Made by a program: the position numbers and the translations under genes
From: Hyphomicrobiales bacterium
GTDB lineage: Bacteria > Pseudomonadota > Alphaproteobacteria > Rhizobiales > Beijerinckiaceae
DNA: 36,851 bases
Assembly: GCA_019246665.1 (NCBI GenBank)
Contig: JAFAQA010000134.1
Span: 1 to 36,851, forward strand
Reading direction: 5' to 3'
Part shown: positions 1 through 8,495 of the stretch, piece after piece
Layout of the letters: each line of letters starts with the position of its first letter
How positions within the stretch are numbered: position 1 is the stretch's first letter
The notes under the pieces: model-generated
The model's input: only the letters and a program-made list of their open reading frames with translations
Databases searched by the model: none
Told to the model about the DNA's origin: nothing

Positions 1-801
1 CATTTCGAAGACCAGCTGGCCTCCGAGAAGAAATGCGGTCATCTCGGCGGCAAGGTGCTGGTGCCGACGCAGGCTTTCATTCGCACGCTCAACGCGGCGC
101 GTCTGGCAGCCGACATATGCGGCGTGCCGACGCTTCTGCTTGCCCGCACCGATGCACATTCGGCGACCCTGATAACGAGCGACGTCGACCCACGCGATCA
201 CCAATGGATCGATCGCGCCGAACGCACGCCCGAAGGCTTCTTTCGTCTGAAGCAGGGCAACTCTCATTCGGTGGCGCACGCCATTGCGCGCGGCGTGAGC
301 TACGCTCCCTATGCGGACCTTCTCTGGTGGGAGACCTCGGAGCCCGATCTCGGGGAGGCCCGCGAATTCGCCGCCGAGGTGCATCGCAGTCACCCGGGCA
401 AGCTCCTTGCCTATAATTGCTCGCCCTCCTTCAATTGGCGCGCCAAGCTCGAGGCGAGCACTATCGCGCAATTCCAGGAACAGCTCGCCGAGATGGGCTA
501 CCGCTTTCAATTCGTCACGCTCGCGGGCTTTCACTCGCTCAATCTTTCGATGTTCGAGCTCGCCAATGATTACTCGCGGCGCGGCATGGCGGCTTATTCG
601 CAAATGCAGGAACGGGAATTCGAGGCGCAGTCCGCGGGCTTTACGGCGGTGCGCCATCAGCGCGAGGTCGGCACCGGCTATTTCGACGCGGTCGCCATGG
701 CGGTGTCCGGAGGGAAATCCTCGACGACCGCGATGTCCGGTTCGACGGAAGCCGCGCAATTCGTCGAGGGCAAGGATCGGCTCGCGGTCGCGGCGGAATG
801 A
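1..801 (+). CDS. aceA: isocitrate lyase, C-terminal part (5' end outside window)
   Basis: This enzyme cleaves isocitrate to glyoxylate and succinate in the cytoplasmic glyoxylate bypass. The reading frame is open from base 1, so the N-terminal half lies outside the window; the ORF track's start at base 55 is an internal GTG. The first visible residues, [20 protein letters not shown], contain the family's KKCGH active-site signature with the catalytic cysteine. Next come the [19 protein letters not shown] and LLARTDA blocks and a typical C-terminal half with YNCSPSFNW and [13 protein letters not shown]. The gene ends at TGA 799-801. A DUF4170 gene follows after 36 bases on the same strand and may be co-transcribed. 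Identity is secure; only the missing 5' part limits the entry. Confidence 0.96.
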   Translation, partial: HFEDQLASEKKCGHLGGKVLVPTQAFIRTLNAARLAADICGVPTLLLARTDAHSATLITSDVDPRDHQWIDRAERTPEGFFRLKQGNSHSVAHAIARGVSYAPYADLLWWETSEPDLGEAREFAAEVHRSHPGKLLAYNCSPSFNWRAKLEASTIAQFQEQLAEMGYRFQFVTLAGFHSLNLSMFELANDYSRRGMAAYSQMQEREFEAQSAGFTAVRHQREVGTGYFDAVAMAVSGGKSSTTAMSGSTEAAQFVEGKDRLAVAAE

Positions 802-837
802 ATGGGGAAGCAGGCTCGGCCAGGGTAGGAGACGCGG

Positions 838-1050
838 ATGCAAAAGCAATTCTGGGTCATCGGCGGGGAGTATCGCGACCCCGAATTTCAGGACTTGGAC
901 CTCTCCACCTCGACAGTGCACGGCCCCTTTCGCGATTATGACGAGGCCAATCACGTCTGGCGCGAGCGCTCGATAGAGACGCGGGCGCAAGCCGCGATGC
1001 GCTTCGCGATCGTGGTCTCCGCGCAAAACCCGCGAGCTTCGCAAAGCTGA
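838..1050 (+). CDS. DUF4170-family small protein
   Basis: This is a 70-residue protein of unknown function. Its N-terminal sequence FWVIGGEYRDPEF and the central GPFRDYDEANHVWRERS match what I remember of the alphaproteobacterial DUF4170 family, small soluble proteins of about 70-80 residues. No membrane segment or catalytic motif is visible. The ATG at 838 follows an AGGAG-like ribosome binding site about 7 bases upstream, which supports this start. It lies 36 bases after aceA on the same strand, so co-transcription is likely. The family assignment is by eye and the biochemical role is unknown. Confidence 0.8.
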   Translation: MQKQFWVIGGEYRDPEFQDLDLSTSTVHGPFRDYDEANHVWRERSIETRAQAAMRFAIVVSAQNPRASQS

Positions 1051-1059
1051 GTGCCCGAG

Positions 1060-1086
1060 AAAAAATTCGAAGCGCAAGCCGCTTCA
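1060..1086 (-). terminator. probable intrinsic terminator of the RND operon
   Basis: Read on the minus strand, GAAGCG and CGCTTC form a 6-bp stem around a 5-base loop. GAA and six T residues follow immediately. It lies about 85 bases past the RND permease stop. The stem is short, but the hairpin plus T-tract arrangement is right for the minus strand. A competing 8-bp inverted repeat (GCCGCTTC/GAAGCGGC, 1078-1103) shares one arm and could serve the plus-strand aceA transcript. Confidence 0.5.
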
Positions 1087-1130
1087 CCTATGCCGGAAGC
1101 GGCGCTCGTGATCCGTGATCGGCCGCCGGA

Positions 1131-1150
1131 CCAGACGAGCCCAGACGAGC
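1131..1150. repeat. tandem 10-bp direct repeat
   Basis: The decamer CCAGACGAGC occurs twice in perfect tandem in the short gap between the convergent DUF4170 and RND permease genes. No function is evident. It may be a slippage product. Confidence 0.6.
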
Positions 1151-1170
1151 CGCCCTGACCGGACCGCCTT

Positions 1171-4100
1171 CTATTCCGCCGCAAGCGGCTGCGGCACCAG
1201 GCCCTCTTTCTCGCGCGGTTCCTTCGCTTCCTCCGGTACGGTGCCCGTCAGCCAATTCGACAGCCTGTCGAGGTAGAGATAGATCACCGGCGTCGTGAAT
1301 AAGGTGAGGGCCTGGCTGACTAAAAGCCCGCCCACCATCGCATATCCCAGGGGTTGCCTGATCTCCGCTCCCGTGCCCTGACCCAACATCAAGGGCACGC
1401 CGCCGAGCATCGCCGCCATGGTGGTCATCATGATCGGACGGAAGCGCAGGATCGCGGCGCGACGGATCGCCTCCACGGTCGAGAGATGATCGTCACGCTC
1501 GGCCACGATGGCGAAGTCGACCATCATGATCCCGTTCTTCTTCACGATGCCGATGAGCAAGATCATGCCGATGAGCGCGATGAGGCTGAACTCGATATGG
1601 AAAAGCATGAGCATGGCCAGCGCGCCGACGCCCGCCGAGGGAAGCGTCGAGAGAATGGTGATCGGGTGGATATAGCTTTCGTAGAGGATGCCGAGAATGA
1701 GATAGACGACCACCAGCGCCGCGAGGATCAGGAGCGGCACCGTCGAGAGCGAATCCTGGAAGGCCTGCGCATTGCCCTGGAAACTCGTGACGATTGTTCC
1801 GGGCAAGTTCAATTCAGCCTTGGCGTGCTCGATGACGGCGGTCGCTTGGCCGAGAGCCGTCCCTTGGGCCAAGTTGAAGCTGATGGTGATCGCCGGAAAT
1901 TGACCCTGGTGGCTGATCGACAAGGGCTGGATCGGCGTCGTCGTCCATTTGGCGAAAGCCGATAAAGGCACTTCTCCGCCCGTCGTGGGGGAATGCAAGA
2001 AAATCTTGTCGAGCGTCTGCGGATCCCCTTGCAGCGAGGGCAGAACCTCCATGATCACATAATAGCTCGAGAGCTGCGTGAAATATTGACCGATCTGGCG
2101 TTGACCAAAGGCATCGTAGAGCGTGTCGTCGATGAGCTGCGGCGTGAACCCGTAGCGTGAGGCCTGATCGCGGTCGATGGTGAGAGTGAGCGTCGTGCCC
2201 TGCGTCTGCTGGTCGGTGGCGACGTCGCGAAGCTGCGGCAAGCTTTTGAGCTTGTCGAGCATCTTCGGCGCCCATTCGTTGAGCTGGGCGACGTCGGGGC
2301 CTTGCAGCGTGTATTGATATTGGGTTCGCGATGCGCGCCCGCCCACGCGCACATCTTGCGCGGCCTGCAGGAAGAGCTTCGCGCCCTCGATCTTGTCCGC
2401 CTCTTTTCTCAGCCTTGCGATGATCTGATCGGCGTTCGCCTTGCGCTGATCGCGAGGCTTCAAGGTGATGAACAGACGCCCGTTATTGGTGGGATTGCCC
2501 GATCCGCCAACGAACATCGCCAGATGATCGACGTCGGGATCCTTCAGAACCACCTCGCCAACCGCCGCGAGATGGCGCTGCATGTCCGTGGGAGAGATGT
2601 CTTGCGCGCCTTCAGCGATGCCGGTGATCAGACCGATATCCTGCTGCGGGAAGAAGCCCTTCGGGATCACCATGAAAAGATAGACGGAGAGGCCGAGCGT
2701 CGCGAAGAAGACGCAAAGCGTGATGAAGCGGTGTCTCAGCACGACGTCGAGCGCGTGCTCATACCCCCTGAGCAACGCGTCGAATGCGCGCTCGCTCCAA
2801 GCATAAAGTCGCCCGTGATGCGCCTCCTTCGGCGGCTTGAGGAAGCGCGACGCCATCATCGGGGTCAAGGTGAGCGAGACGAGGGCCGAGACGAGGATCG
2901 TCATCGACAAGGTGACGGAGAACTCCCGGAACAGTCGACCCATGATGCCGCCCATCAATAAGAGCGGAATCAGGACCGCGACGAGCGAGACGCTGATCGA
3001 GATGATGGTGAAGGCGATCTCGCGCGACCCTTTGAGCGCCGCCGAGAAAGGGTCCTCGCCCTCCTCGACATAGCGCGTGATGTTCTCGAGCATCACGATG
3101 GCATCGTCGACAACGAAACCGACCGCGATGGTGAGGGCCATGAGCGAGAGATTGTCGAGGCTGTAGCCGGCAGCCCACATCAGAGCGCAGGCGCCCAGCA
3201 GCGCGAGCGGCACGGTGATGCTCGGGATCACGGTCGCCCAGAGGCTGCGCAGGAAAATGAAGATGACCATCACCACGAGCGCGACGGTGATGAGCAGCGT
3301 TAGCTGCACGTCCTTCACGGCCGCGCGGATGGTCTGCGTGCGGTCGCTCAAGGTGAAGATCTTGATGGCCGGCGGCATGGTGGCGCGCAGCCGAGGAAGC
3401 TGCGCCATGATGTGATCGACGGTGTCGATCACATTGGCGCCCGGCTGCTTGAAGATGACGAGCACCATGCCGCGCTTGCCGTCGGCCCAGCCGGCTTGCG
3501 TCGTATCCTGTGGCCCGGTCACCGCCTGGCCAATGTCGCGCACCCGCAACGGCGCCCCGTTGCGATAGGCGACAATGACGTCGTTCCAATCCTTCGATTG
3601 GGTGAGCTGGTCGTTGGTGTAGATTGTGAAGGATCGCGTCGGGCCCATGATGGTGCCCTTCGGATCATTGACGGTGGTGATGGAAAGCGGCGCGCGCACG
3701 TCCTCGAGCGACAGACCCTTGGCGACGAGCTTCGCCGGATCGAGCTGAATGCGGATCGCGGGCTTCTGCTGGCCCCCGATCAGCACTTGGGCGACACCGG
3801 AGATTTGGCTGACCTGCTGGGCGAGCTTGGTCTCGATATTGTCATCGACCTCGGTGAGCGGCAGCGTGTCGGACCTGACGCCGAGAAGGAGGATGGGTGA
3901 GTCCGCGGGGTTGACCTTGCGATAGGTCGGCGGATTGGGAAGATTTTTGGGCAACTGGCCGCCCGCGGCATTGATCGCGGCCTGAACGTCGTTCGCGGCA
4001 GCGTCGATGTTGCGCTCGAGGTCGAACTGGATGGTGATCGAGGTCGACCCGAGGACGCTCGTCGAGGTCATCTGCGCAACGCCCGGAATTTGGGCGAATT

Positions 4101-4314
4101 GCGTCTCGAGCGGCTGCGCCACCGAAGATGCCATCGTGTCCGGGCTCGCTCCCGGCAAGGTCGCCGAGACCTGGATGGTGGGGAAGTCCACCTGCGGCAG
4201 CGGCGCCACCGGCAAGCGCGGATAGGCGACAAGCCCCACGAAAAGGACCCCGATCATCAAGAGCGAGGTCGCGATCGGATGCCGAATGAACGGCGCGGAA
4301 ATGCCACCACCCAT
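1171..4314 (-). CDS. RND efflux transporter, permease subunit (MdtB/MdtC-like)
   Basis: This is a 1047-residue inner-membrane proton-driven drug/solute pump of the hydrophobe/amphiphile efflux (HAE1, AcrB-type) RND family. The N-terminus (FIRHPIATSLLMIGVLFVG) is the first membrane segment, followed by the family's PLPQVDFPTIQVSATLPGAS start of the porter domain. The TM4 proton-relay motif AVGFVVDDAIVMLENI has the paired aspartates. A second TM bundle follows the RDP-like tail (IRRAAILRFRPIMMTT). Length matches the family, and the sequence resembles MdtB/MdtC more than AcrB. The ATG lies 2 bases after the adaptor stop, so the two genes form an operon. Only one permease is encoded here, whereas enterobacterial Mdt has two, and there is no outer-membrane channel gene in the window. 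The substrate cannot be predicted. Confidence 0.93.
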   Translation of the reverse strand: MGGGISAPFIRHPIATSLLMIGVLFVGLVAYPRLPVAPLPQVDFPTIQVSATLPGASPDTMASSVAQPLETQFAQIPGVAQMTSTSVLGSTSITIQFDLERNIDAAANDVQAAINAAGGQLPKNLPNPPTYRKVNPADSPILLLGVRSDTLPLTEVDDNIETKLAQQVSQISGVAQVLIGGQQKPAIRIQLDPAKLVAKGLSLEDVRAPLSITTVNDPKGTIMGPTRSFTIYTNDQLTQSKDWNDVIVAYRNGAPLRVRDIGQAVTGPQDTTQAGWADGKRGMVLVIFKQPGANVIDTVDHIMAQLPRLRATMPPAIKIFTLSDRTQTIRAAVKDVQLTLLITVALVVMVIFIFLRSLWATVIPSITVPLALLGACALMWAAGYSLDNLSLMALTIAVGFVVDDAIVMLENITRYVEEGEDPFSAALKGSREIAFTIISISVSLVAVLIPLLLMGGIMGRLFREFSVTLSMTILVSALVSLTLTPMMASRFLKPPKEAHHGRLYAWSERAFDALLRGYEHALDVVLRHRFITLCVFFATLGLSVYLFMVIPKGFFPQQDIGLITGIAEGAQDISPTDMQRHLAAVGEVVLKDPDVDHLAMFVGGSGNPTNNGRLFITLKPRDQRKANADQIIARLRKEADKIEGAKLFLQAAQDVRVGGRASRTQYQYTLQGPDVAQLNEWAPKMLDKLKSLPQLRDVATDQQTQGTTLTLTIDRDQASRYGFTPQLIDDTLYDAFGQRQIGQYFTQLSSYYVIMEVLPSLQGDPQTLDKIFLHSPTTGGEVPLSAFAKWTTTPIQPLSISHQGQFPAITISFNLAQGTALGQATAVIEHAKAELNLPGTIVTSFQGNAQAFQDSLSTVPLLILAALVVVYLILGILYESYIHPITILSTLPSAGVGALAMLMLFHIEFSLIALIGMILLIGIVKKNGIMMVDFAIVAERDDHLSTVEAIRRAAILRFRPIMMTTMAAMLGGVPLMLGQGTGAEIRQPLGYAMVGGLLVSQALTLFTTPVIYLYLDRLSNWLTGTVPEEAKEPREKEGLVPQPLAAE

Positions 4315-4316
4315 GC

Positions 4317-5531
4317 TCAGGGTGCCTTTTCAGGGGTGTTCTGCGCCTCCTTGGCGGGCGCGTCCGATGTCGCGGCCTCATGTGGATCGACCGCCGAACC
4401 CTCCTGCAGCCGATACTGCCCTCCGACCACGACTCGCTGTCCAGGAGCGAGCCCCTGCGTCACGACCGACTGATCGGCACCTTCCTGGCTCACCTTGATG
4501 TCGCGCGTTTCGACCTTGTTCGCATCGTTGATGACGAAGGCATAAAGGCCGTTTGGTCCCCGTTCCACGGCGTCATTCGGAACCACGCTCACCTGCTTGA
4601 GCGTCTCGACGAGGAGCCGCGTCGAAACCGAAAGCCCCGGCCACAGCACATTATCCTTGTTCTCGAAAGTCGCCTTCATGCGGATCGTGCCGCTCGCCTG
4701 GTCGACCGTGTTGTCGACGAGCTCGAGCTTGCCTTCCGAAAGCGTCCGCGAGCCATCGCTGCTGAGTGCAATCACCGGCAGCGGACCGGCCGCCAGCGCC
4801 TTGTTGATCTGCGGCACATCCTCTTCGGGCGCCGTGAACACTACCGATATCGGTTGCAGCTGAACGATCGAGAGCATCCCGTTGGTGTCCGAGGCATGCA
4901 CGATGTTGCCCTGGTCCACGAGCCGGAACCCGACGCGTCCGCTGAGCGGTGCGTTGATGGTCGCGTAGCTGAGCTGCGTCTTGGCGTTGTCGATCGCGGC
5001 TTGATCTCCCTTGATTTGGGCCGTGAACTGATCGACCTGCGCCTGTTGCGTATCGACCTGCTGATGCGACGCGAAATCTTGGCGCGCGAGGTCGGTGAAG
5101 CGCTTCAAATCGAGCTGGGCATTTTTCAGGCTCGCCTCATCCTGAGTTTTCTTGGCCACCGCCTGATCGAGCGCTGCCTGAAAGGGACGAGGATCGATCT
5201 GCGCGAGGAGATCCCCTTCTTTCACGAGCTGGCCTTCCTTGAAGGCGATCTTGGTGATCTCACCGTCGACCCGACTGCGCACTGTCACCGTGTTGTAGGC
5301 CTGCACCGTACCGAGACCGTTAAGGTAAACGGGAAAATCCGCGAGCTGGACTCGCGAGAATGTGACCGGAATCGGCGGCGGCCCGGATTGCGCCGTGCTC
5401 TTCGGATCGACGGCAGCATCGGCGGTTCTCGTCGATGCGTAGCGCCAGCCGATGAAACCACAAACGGCAAGCAAGGCCACGAGGGTGATAACCCCCCAGG
5501 GCCCGCGCCGCTTTGAAGAAGGAGAGGCCAC
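4317..5531 (-). CDS. RND efflux periplasmic adaptor subunit (MdtA/HlyD-like)
   Basis: This membrane-fusion protein would link the adjacent RND permease to an outer-membrane channel. It has 404 residues. After a short basic N-terminus there is one membrane anchor (VITLVALLAVCGFIGWRYA). The lipoyl/HlyD half-motif NTVTVRSRVDGEITKI...EGQLVKEGDLLAQIDPRPFQ follows, then a helical hairpin rich in Gln/Ala (about 120-190) and the beta-barrel and membrane-proximal domains with APLSGRVGFRLVDQGN. The C-terminal tail is acidic and low-complexity. The only good start near the anchor is GTG at 5529-5531; no ATG is available in frame just upstream. It is the first gene of the operon. Confidence 0.92.
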   Translation of the reverse strand: MASPSSKRRGPWGVITLVALLAVCGFIGWRYASTRTADAAVDPKSTAQSGPPPIPVTFSRVQLADFPVYLNGLGTVQAYNTVTVRSRVDGEITKIAFKEGQLVKEGDLLAQIDPRPFQAALDQAVAKKTQDEASLKNAQLDLKRFTDLARQDFASHQQVDTQQAQVDQFTAQIKGDQAAIDNAKTQLSYATINAPLSGRVGFRLVDQGNIVHASDTNGMLSIVQLQPISVVFTAPEEDVPQINKALAAGPLPVIALSSDGSRTLSEGKLELVDNTVDQASGTIRMKATFENKDNVLWPGLSVSTRLLVETLKQVSVVPNDAVERGPNGLYAFVINDANKVETRDIKVSQEGADQSVVTQGLAPGQRVVVGGQYRLQEGSAVDPHEAATSDAPAKEAQNTPEKAP

Positions 5532-5918
5532 CGACTCGCTCCGATCCTGTGATTGTGTCTTGTATCCAAGAATATAGTGAGAGGTTGCGGCGCAATATAG
5601 GGTGCGCGCACGACCGAACCATTACGGGAAGATTAAATCCGGCACGGGGATTTCGGTTCGAGCGATGCACGCTCAGCGCTTGGCTCCTCCCCACGGCTTA
5701 TATATCGGGGTACAGGATGAACGACAACGCTGCCCGCAAGGCCTGCGTTCCGCCAGAGCCGTCCCCTGCCTTGCGCGACGGGCCCCGCACAAGGGCCCTC
5801 TTCGGAGCGAGATCGGAAATTGGTGGTAACCGGTTTTCCGAAAAGCACGTGCTCGACCTGAAAACGAGGTCATGATGGCTACTCACCATGGGGCCATCGC
5901 AGGCTGAGGGAGAGGCGC
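5532..5918. other. divergent intergenic region between the RND operon and glgP
   Basis: This is 387 bases without a credible gene; the short ORFs on both strands lack family features. It must hold the promoters of the leftward RND operon and the rightward glycogen block. It contains a 10-bp palindrome, GTGCGCGCAC (5602-5611), and a degenerate palindromic repeat element at about 5811-5853. It ends in a GGGAGAGG-type ribosome binding site before the glgP ATG. I do not see a convincing -35/-10 pair on either strand. Confidence 0.6.
5811..5853 (-). repeat. degenerate palindromic intergenic repeat (element D)
   Basis: On the minus strand this reads GAGCACGTGCTTTTCGGAAA and continues with ACCGGTTACCACC, then a CCGATC end. 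From memory this resembles the abundant Rhizobiales intergenic element of the form GATCATGC...CGGAAAACCGGTTTCCAC...GGATC. It seems to be a different subtype from copies A-C in this window, which carry CGCAAAAG arms. Assignment is by pattern only. Confidence 0.45.
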
Positions 5919-8441
5919 ATGATTGAGAGCGGCGGGTCTGCAACGGCAATCGACCCTCGTCCGAGCGAGGAAAAAGACGCGCCGCCTGCCGGGAAGCCGC
6001 GCCGCGACGATGCGGAGGCGTTGCGCCAGGAAATCATGGCAAAGCTCGCCTATTCGATCGGCAAGGACCCGATCGTGGCGCAGAACCATGATTGGCTCGT
6101 GGCGACCATTTTGGCGGTGCGGGATCGGATCATCGACCGCTGGATGGCCTCGACCCGGGAGGCATTCCGGACCGGACGCAAACGCGTCTATTATCTCTCG
6201 CTTGAATTTTTGATCGGCCGGCTCTTCAAGGAAGCGCTGAGCAATCTCGGACTCACCGAGACGGTCCGCCTCGCGCTGCGTGAGCTCGGCGTCGATCTCG
6301 ACACGATCGCGGACCTCGAACCCGACGCCGCGCTCGGCAATGGCGGGCTCGGTCGCCTTGCGGCATGCTTCATGGAAAGCATGGCGACAGTCGGCATTCC
6401 GGCGCTCGGTTACGGCATCCGCTACGATTTCGGCCTGTTCCGACAGACGCTGGCGGATGGTTGGCAGATCGAGACACCCGAGGATTGGCTCTCCTTCCGC
6501 AATCCCTGGGAGTTCGAGCGGCGCGAGGCCAATTACCAGATCGGATTCGGCGGCACGGTCGCGATGCGGGAAGGCTGGGACGGCGCGCCGCGGCACGAAT
6601 GGGTACCGAGCGAGATCGTGCTCGCCGTCGCTTACGACACGCCGATTCCCGGATGGCGAGGCGAGAAGGTCAACACGCTTCGCCTTTGGCGCGCCCGCGC
6701 GCTTGACCCGATCCATCTCGAGGCCTTCAACAAAGGCGACCATGTGGGCGCGCTCGCGGAGCGCACACGCGCCGAAAGCATTTCGCGCGTGCTCTATCCT
6801 TCGGATGCGACGCCCGCGGGACAGGAATTGCGGCTGCGTCAGGAATTCTTCTTCACCTCGGCTTCGCTGCAGGATCTGCTTCGGCGCCATCTCCTGCAAT
6901 TCAGCGATGTCCGCAGCTTGCCCGAGAAGGCGGCCATCCAGCTCAACGACACCCATCCCGCGCTCGCGGTCGCCGAGCTCATGCGGCTCCTTGTCGACGG
7001 CCATAATCTTGGCTGGGAAGAAGCCTGGGAGATCACGCAGCGCACGATCGGCTATACCAACCACACCTTGTTGCCGGAGGCTCTCGAGAGCTGGCCGGTG
7101 ACGCTGATGGAAGGCCTGCTGCCGCGCCATATGCAGATCATCTTCGCGCTCAATGCGCGCCTGCTCGCCGACACCGAACGCAAGCGCGAGGAAGACGGAA
7201 TTGCCCCGGCTGATATTTCGCTCATCGACGAGAGCCATGGTCGCGCCGTCCGCATGGGATTTCTCGCTTTTGTCGGCGCCCATAAGGTCAACGGCGTGTC
7301 GGAGCTGCACACCCAATTGATGAAGCGCACCGTGTTCCGCAATCTGCACCGCATCTATCCCGATCGCATCGTGAACAAGACGAACGGGGTCACGCCGCGG
7401 CGCTGGCTTTTCGAAGCCAATCCGGGCTTGACCGAGCTCCTCGTCGAGGTGCTCGGCAAGGGTCTTCTCGACGATATCGAGAAGCTGTCGGGGCTTGCAC
7501 CTTTCGCTGAGGATGGCGCCTTCCAGGAGCATTTCTTTGCCGTGAAGCTCGCCAGCAAGGAACGGCTCGCGACCGTAATCGCGGAGCTCACGGGATTGAA
7601 GGTCGATCCGCGGGCCATGTTCGACGTGCAGGTCAAGCGCATTCACGAATACAAGCGTCAGCTCCTGAACATCCTGCAAACGATCGCGCTCTACGACGCG
7701 ATGCGCACCCAGCCGCACAAGAATTGGGTGCCGCGCGTCAAGATCTTTGCCGGCAAGGCGGCCGCAAATTATGTGCAGGCGAAGCTCATCATCAAGCTGA
7801 TCAATGATGTGGCGCGCATCGTGAATTCGGATCCTTCGACGCGCGGCCTTTTGAAAGTGGTGTTTCTGCCGAACTACAATGTCAGCCTCGCCGAGGCGAT
7901 TATCCCGGCGGCCGATCTGTCCGAGCAGATCTCGACCGCCGGCATGGAAGCGTCGGGCACGGGCAACATGAAGCTCGCCCTCAACGGTGCGATCACCATC
8001 GGCACTCTAGACGGCGCCAATGTCGAGATTCGCGAGAAGGTCGGGCCCGAGAACATCGTGATCTTCGGCCTTACCGCCGCCGAGGTCGAGGAGCGGCGGC
8101 GCTCCGGGCCTTCGTCACGTCAGACGATCGACAAGACGCCGGCCTTGAAGGAAGTTCTGGATGCGGTGGCGGGCGGCGTCTTCTCGCCCGATGAGCGCAA
8201 TCGATATCACCGCATCGTGCGCGACCTCGAGGACCATGACTGGTTCATGGTGGCGGCCGATTTCGCCGATTATGTGCGCGCGCAAGAACAGGTGGCGGCG
8301 CTTTGGCGGCAAACGCCGGCTTGGCGGCGCAGTGCGGTGCTCAACACCGCCCATTCCGGCTGGTTCAGCTCCGATCGCGCCGTCCAACAATATGCCGAGG
8401 AGATTTGGGGCGTTCCCGTGCATCACAAGCGCAGGCCATGA
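5919..8441 (+). CDS. glgP: glycogen/starch/alpha-glucan phosphorylase
   Basis: This cytoplasmic GT35 enzyme releases glucose-1-phosphate from non-reducing ends of glycogen using pyridoxal phosphate. The 840-residue length fits the family. The YYLSLEFLIGR and DAALGNGGLGRLAACFMESMA motifs lie in the N-terminal half, with QLNDTHPALAVAELMRLL in the middle. The PLP signature EASGTGNMKLALNGA has its Schiff-base lysine near residue 685, followed by GTLDGANVEI. The ATG at 5919 follows a GGGAGAGG ribosome binding site. The first 35 or so residues are a low-complexity, charged extension before the conserved core. It is first in the glgP-glgX-glgA-glgB-malQ run and has 54 bases to glgX, which suggests a shared transcript. 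Confidence 0.97.
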   Translation: MIESGGSATAIDPRPSEEKDAPPAGKPRRDDAEALRQEIMAKLAYSIGKDPIVAQNHDWLVATILAVRDRIIDRWMASTREAFRTGRKRVYYLSLEFLIGRLFKEALSNLGLTETVRLALRELGVDLDTIADLEPDAALGNGGLGRLAACFMESMATVGIPALGYGIRYDFGLFRQTLADGWQIETPEDWLSFRNPWEFERREANYQIGFGGTVAMREGWDGAPRHEWVPSEIVLAVAYDTPIPGWRGEKVNTLRLWRARALDPIHLEAFNKGDHVGALAERTRAESISRVLYPSDATPAGQELRLRQEFFFTSASLQDLLRRHLLQFSDVRSLPEKAAIQLNDTHPALAVAELMRLLVDGHNLGWEEAWEITQRTIGYTNHTLLPEALESWPVTLMEGLLPRHMQIIFALNARLLADTERKREEDGIAPADISLIDESHGRAVRMGFLAFVGAHKVNGVSELHTQLMKRTVFRNLHRIYPDRIVNKTNGVTPRRWLFEANPGLTELLVEVLGKGLLDDIEKLSGLAPFAEDGAFQEHFFAVKLASKERLATVIAELTGLKVDPRAMFDVQVKRIHEYKRQLLNILQTIALYDAMRTQPHKNWVPRVKIFAGKAAANYVQAKLIIKLINDVARIVNSDPSTRGLLKVVFLPNYNVSLAEAIIPAADLSEQISTAGMEASGTGNMKLALNGAITIGTLDGANVEIREKVGPENIVIFGLTAAEVEERRRSGPSSRQTIDKTPALKEVLDAVAGGVFSPDERNRYHRIVRDLEDHDWFMVAADFADYVRAQEQVAALWRQTPAWRRSAVLNTAHSGWFSSDRAVQQYAEEIWGVPVHHKRRP

Positions 8442-8495
8442 GGGCGCGTCTGAAATGATCCTCCGCAGCAAAGGCTCAGCTCGCGTGACGGCCAG

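Noticed and set aside
1078-1103. 8-bp inverted repeat GCCGCTTC/GAAGCGGC as the aceA-DUF4170 terminator
   Set aside because: No T-tract on the plus strand; it competes with the better minus-strand terminator hairpin, so it is not listed separately.
5883-7718. 611-aa ORF on the minus strand across glgP
   Set aside because: It lies wholly antisense to the clearly coding glgP, is Arg/Glu/His-rich and lacks any family motif; such long antisense ORFs are usual in high-GC genomes.
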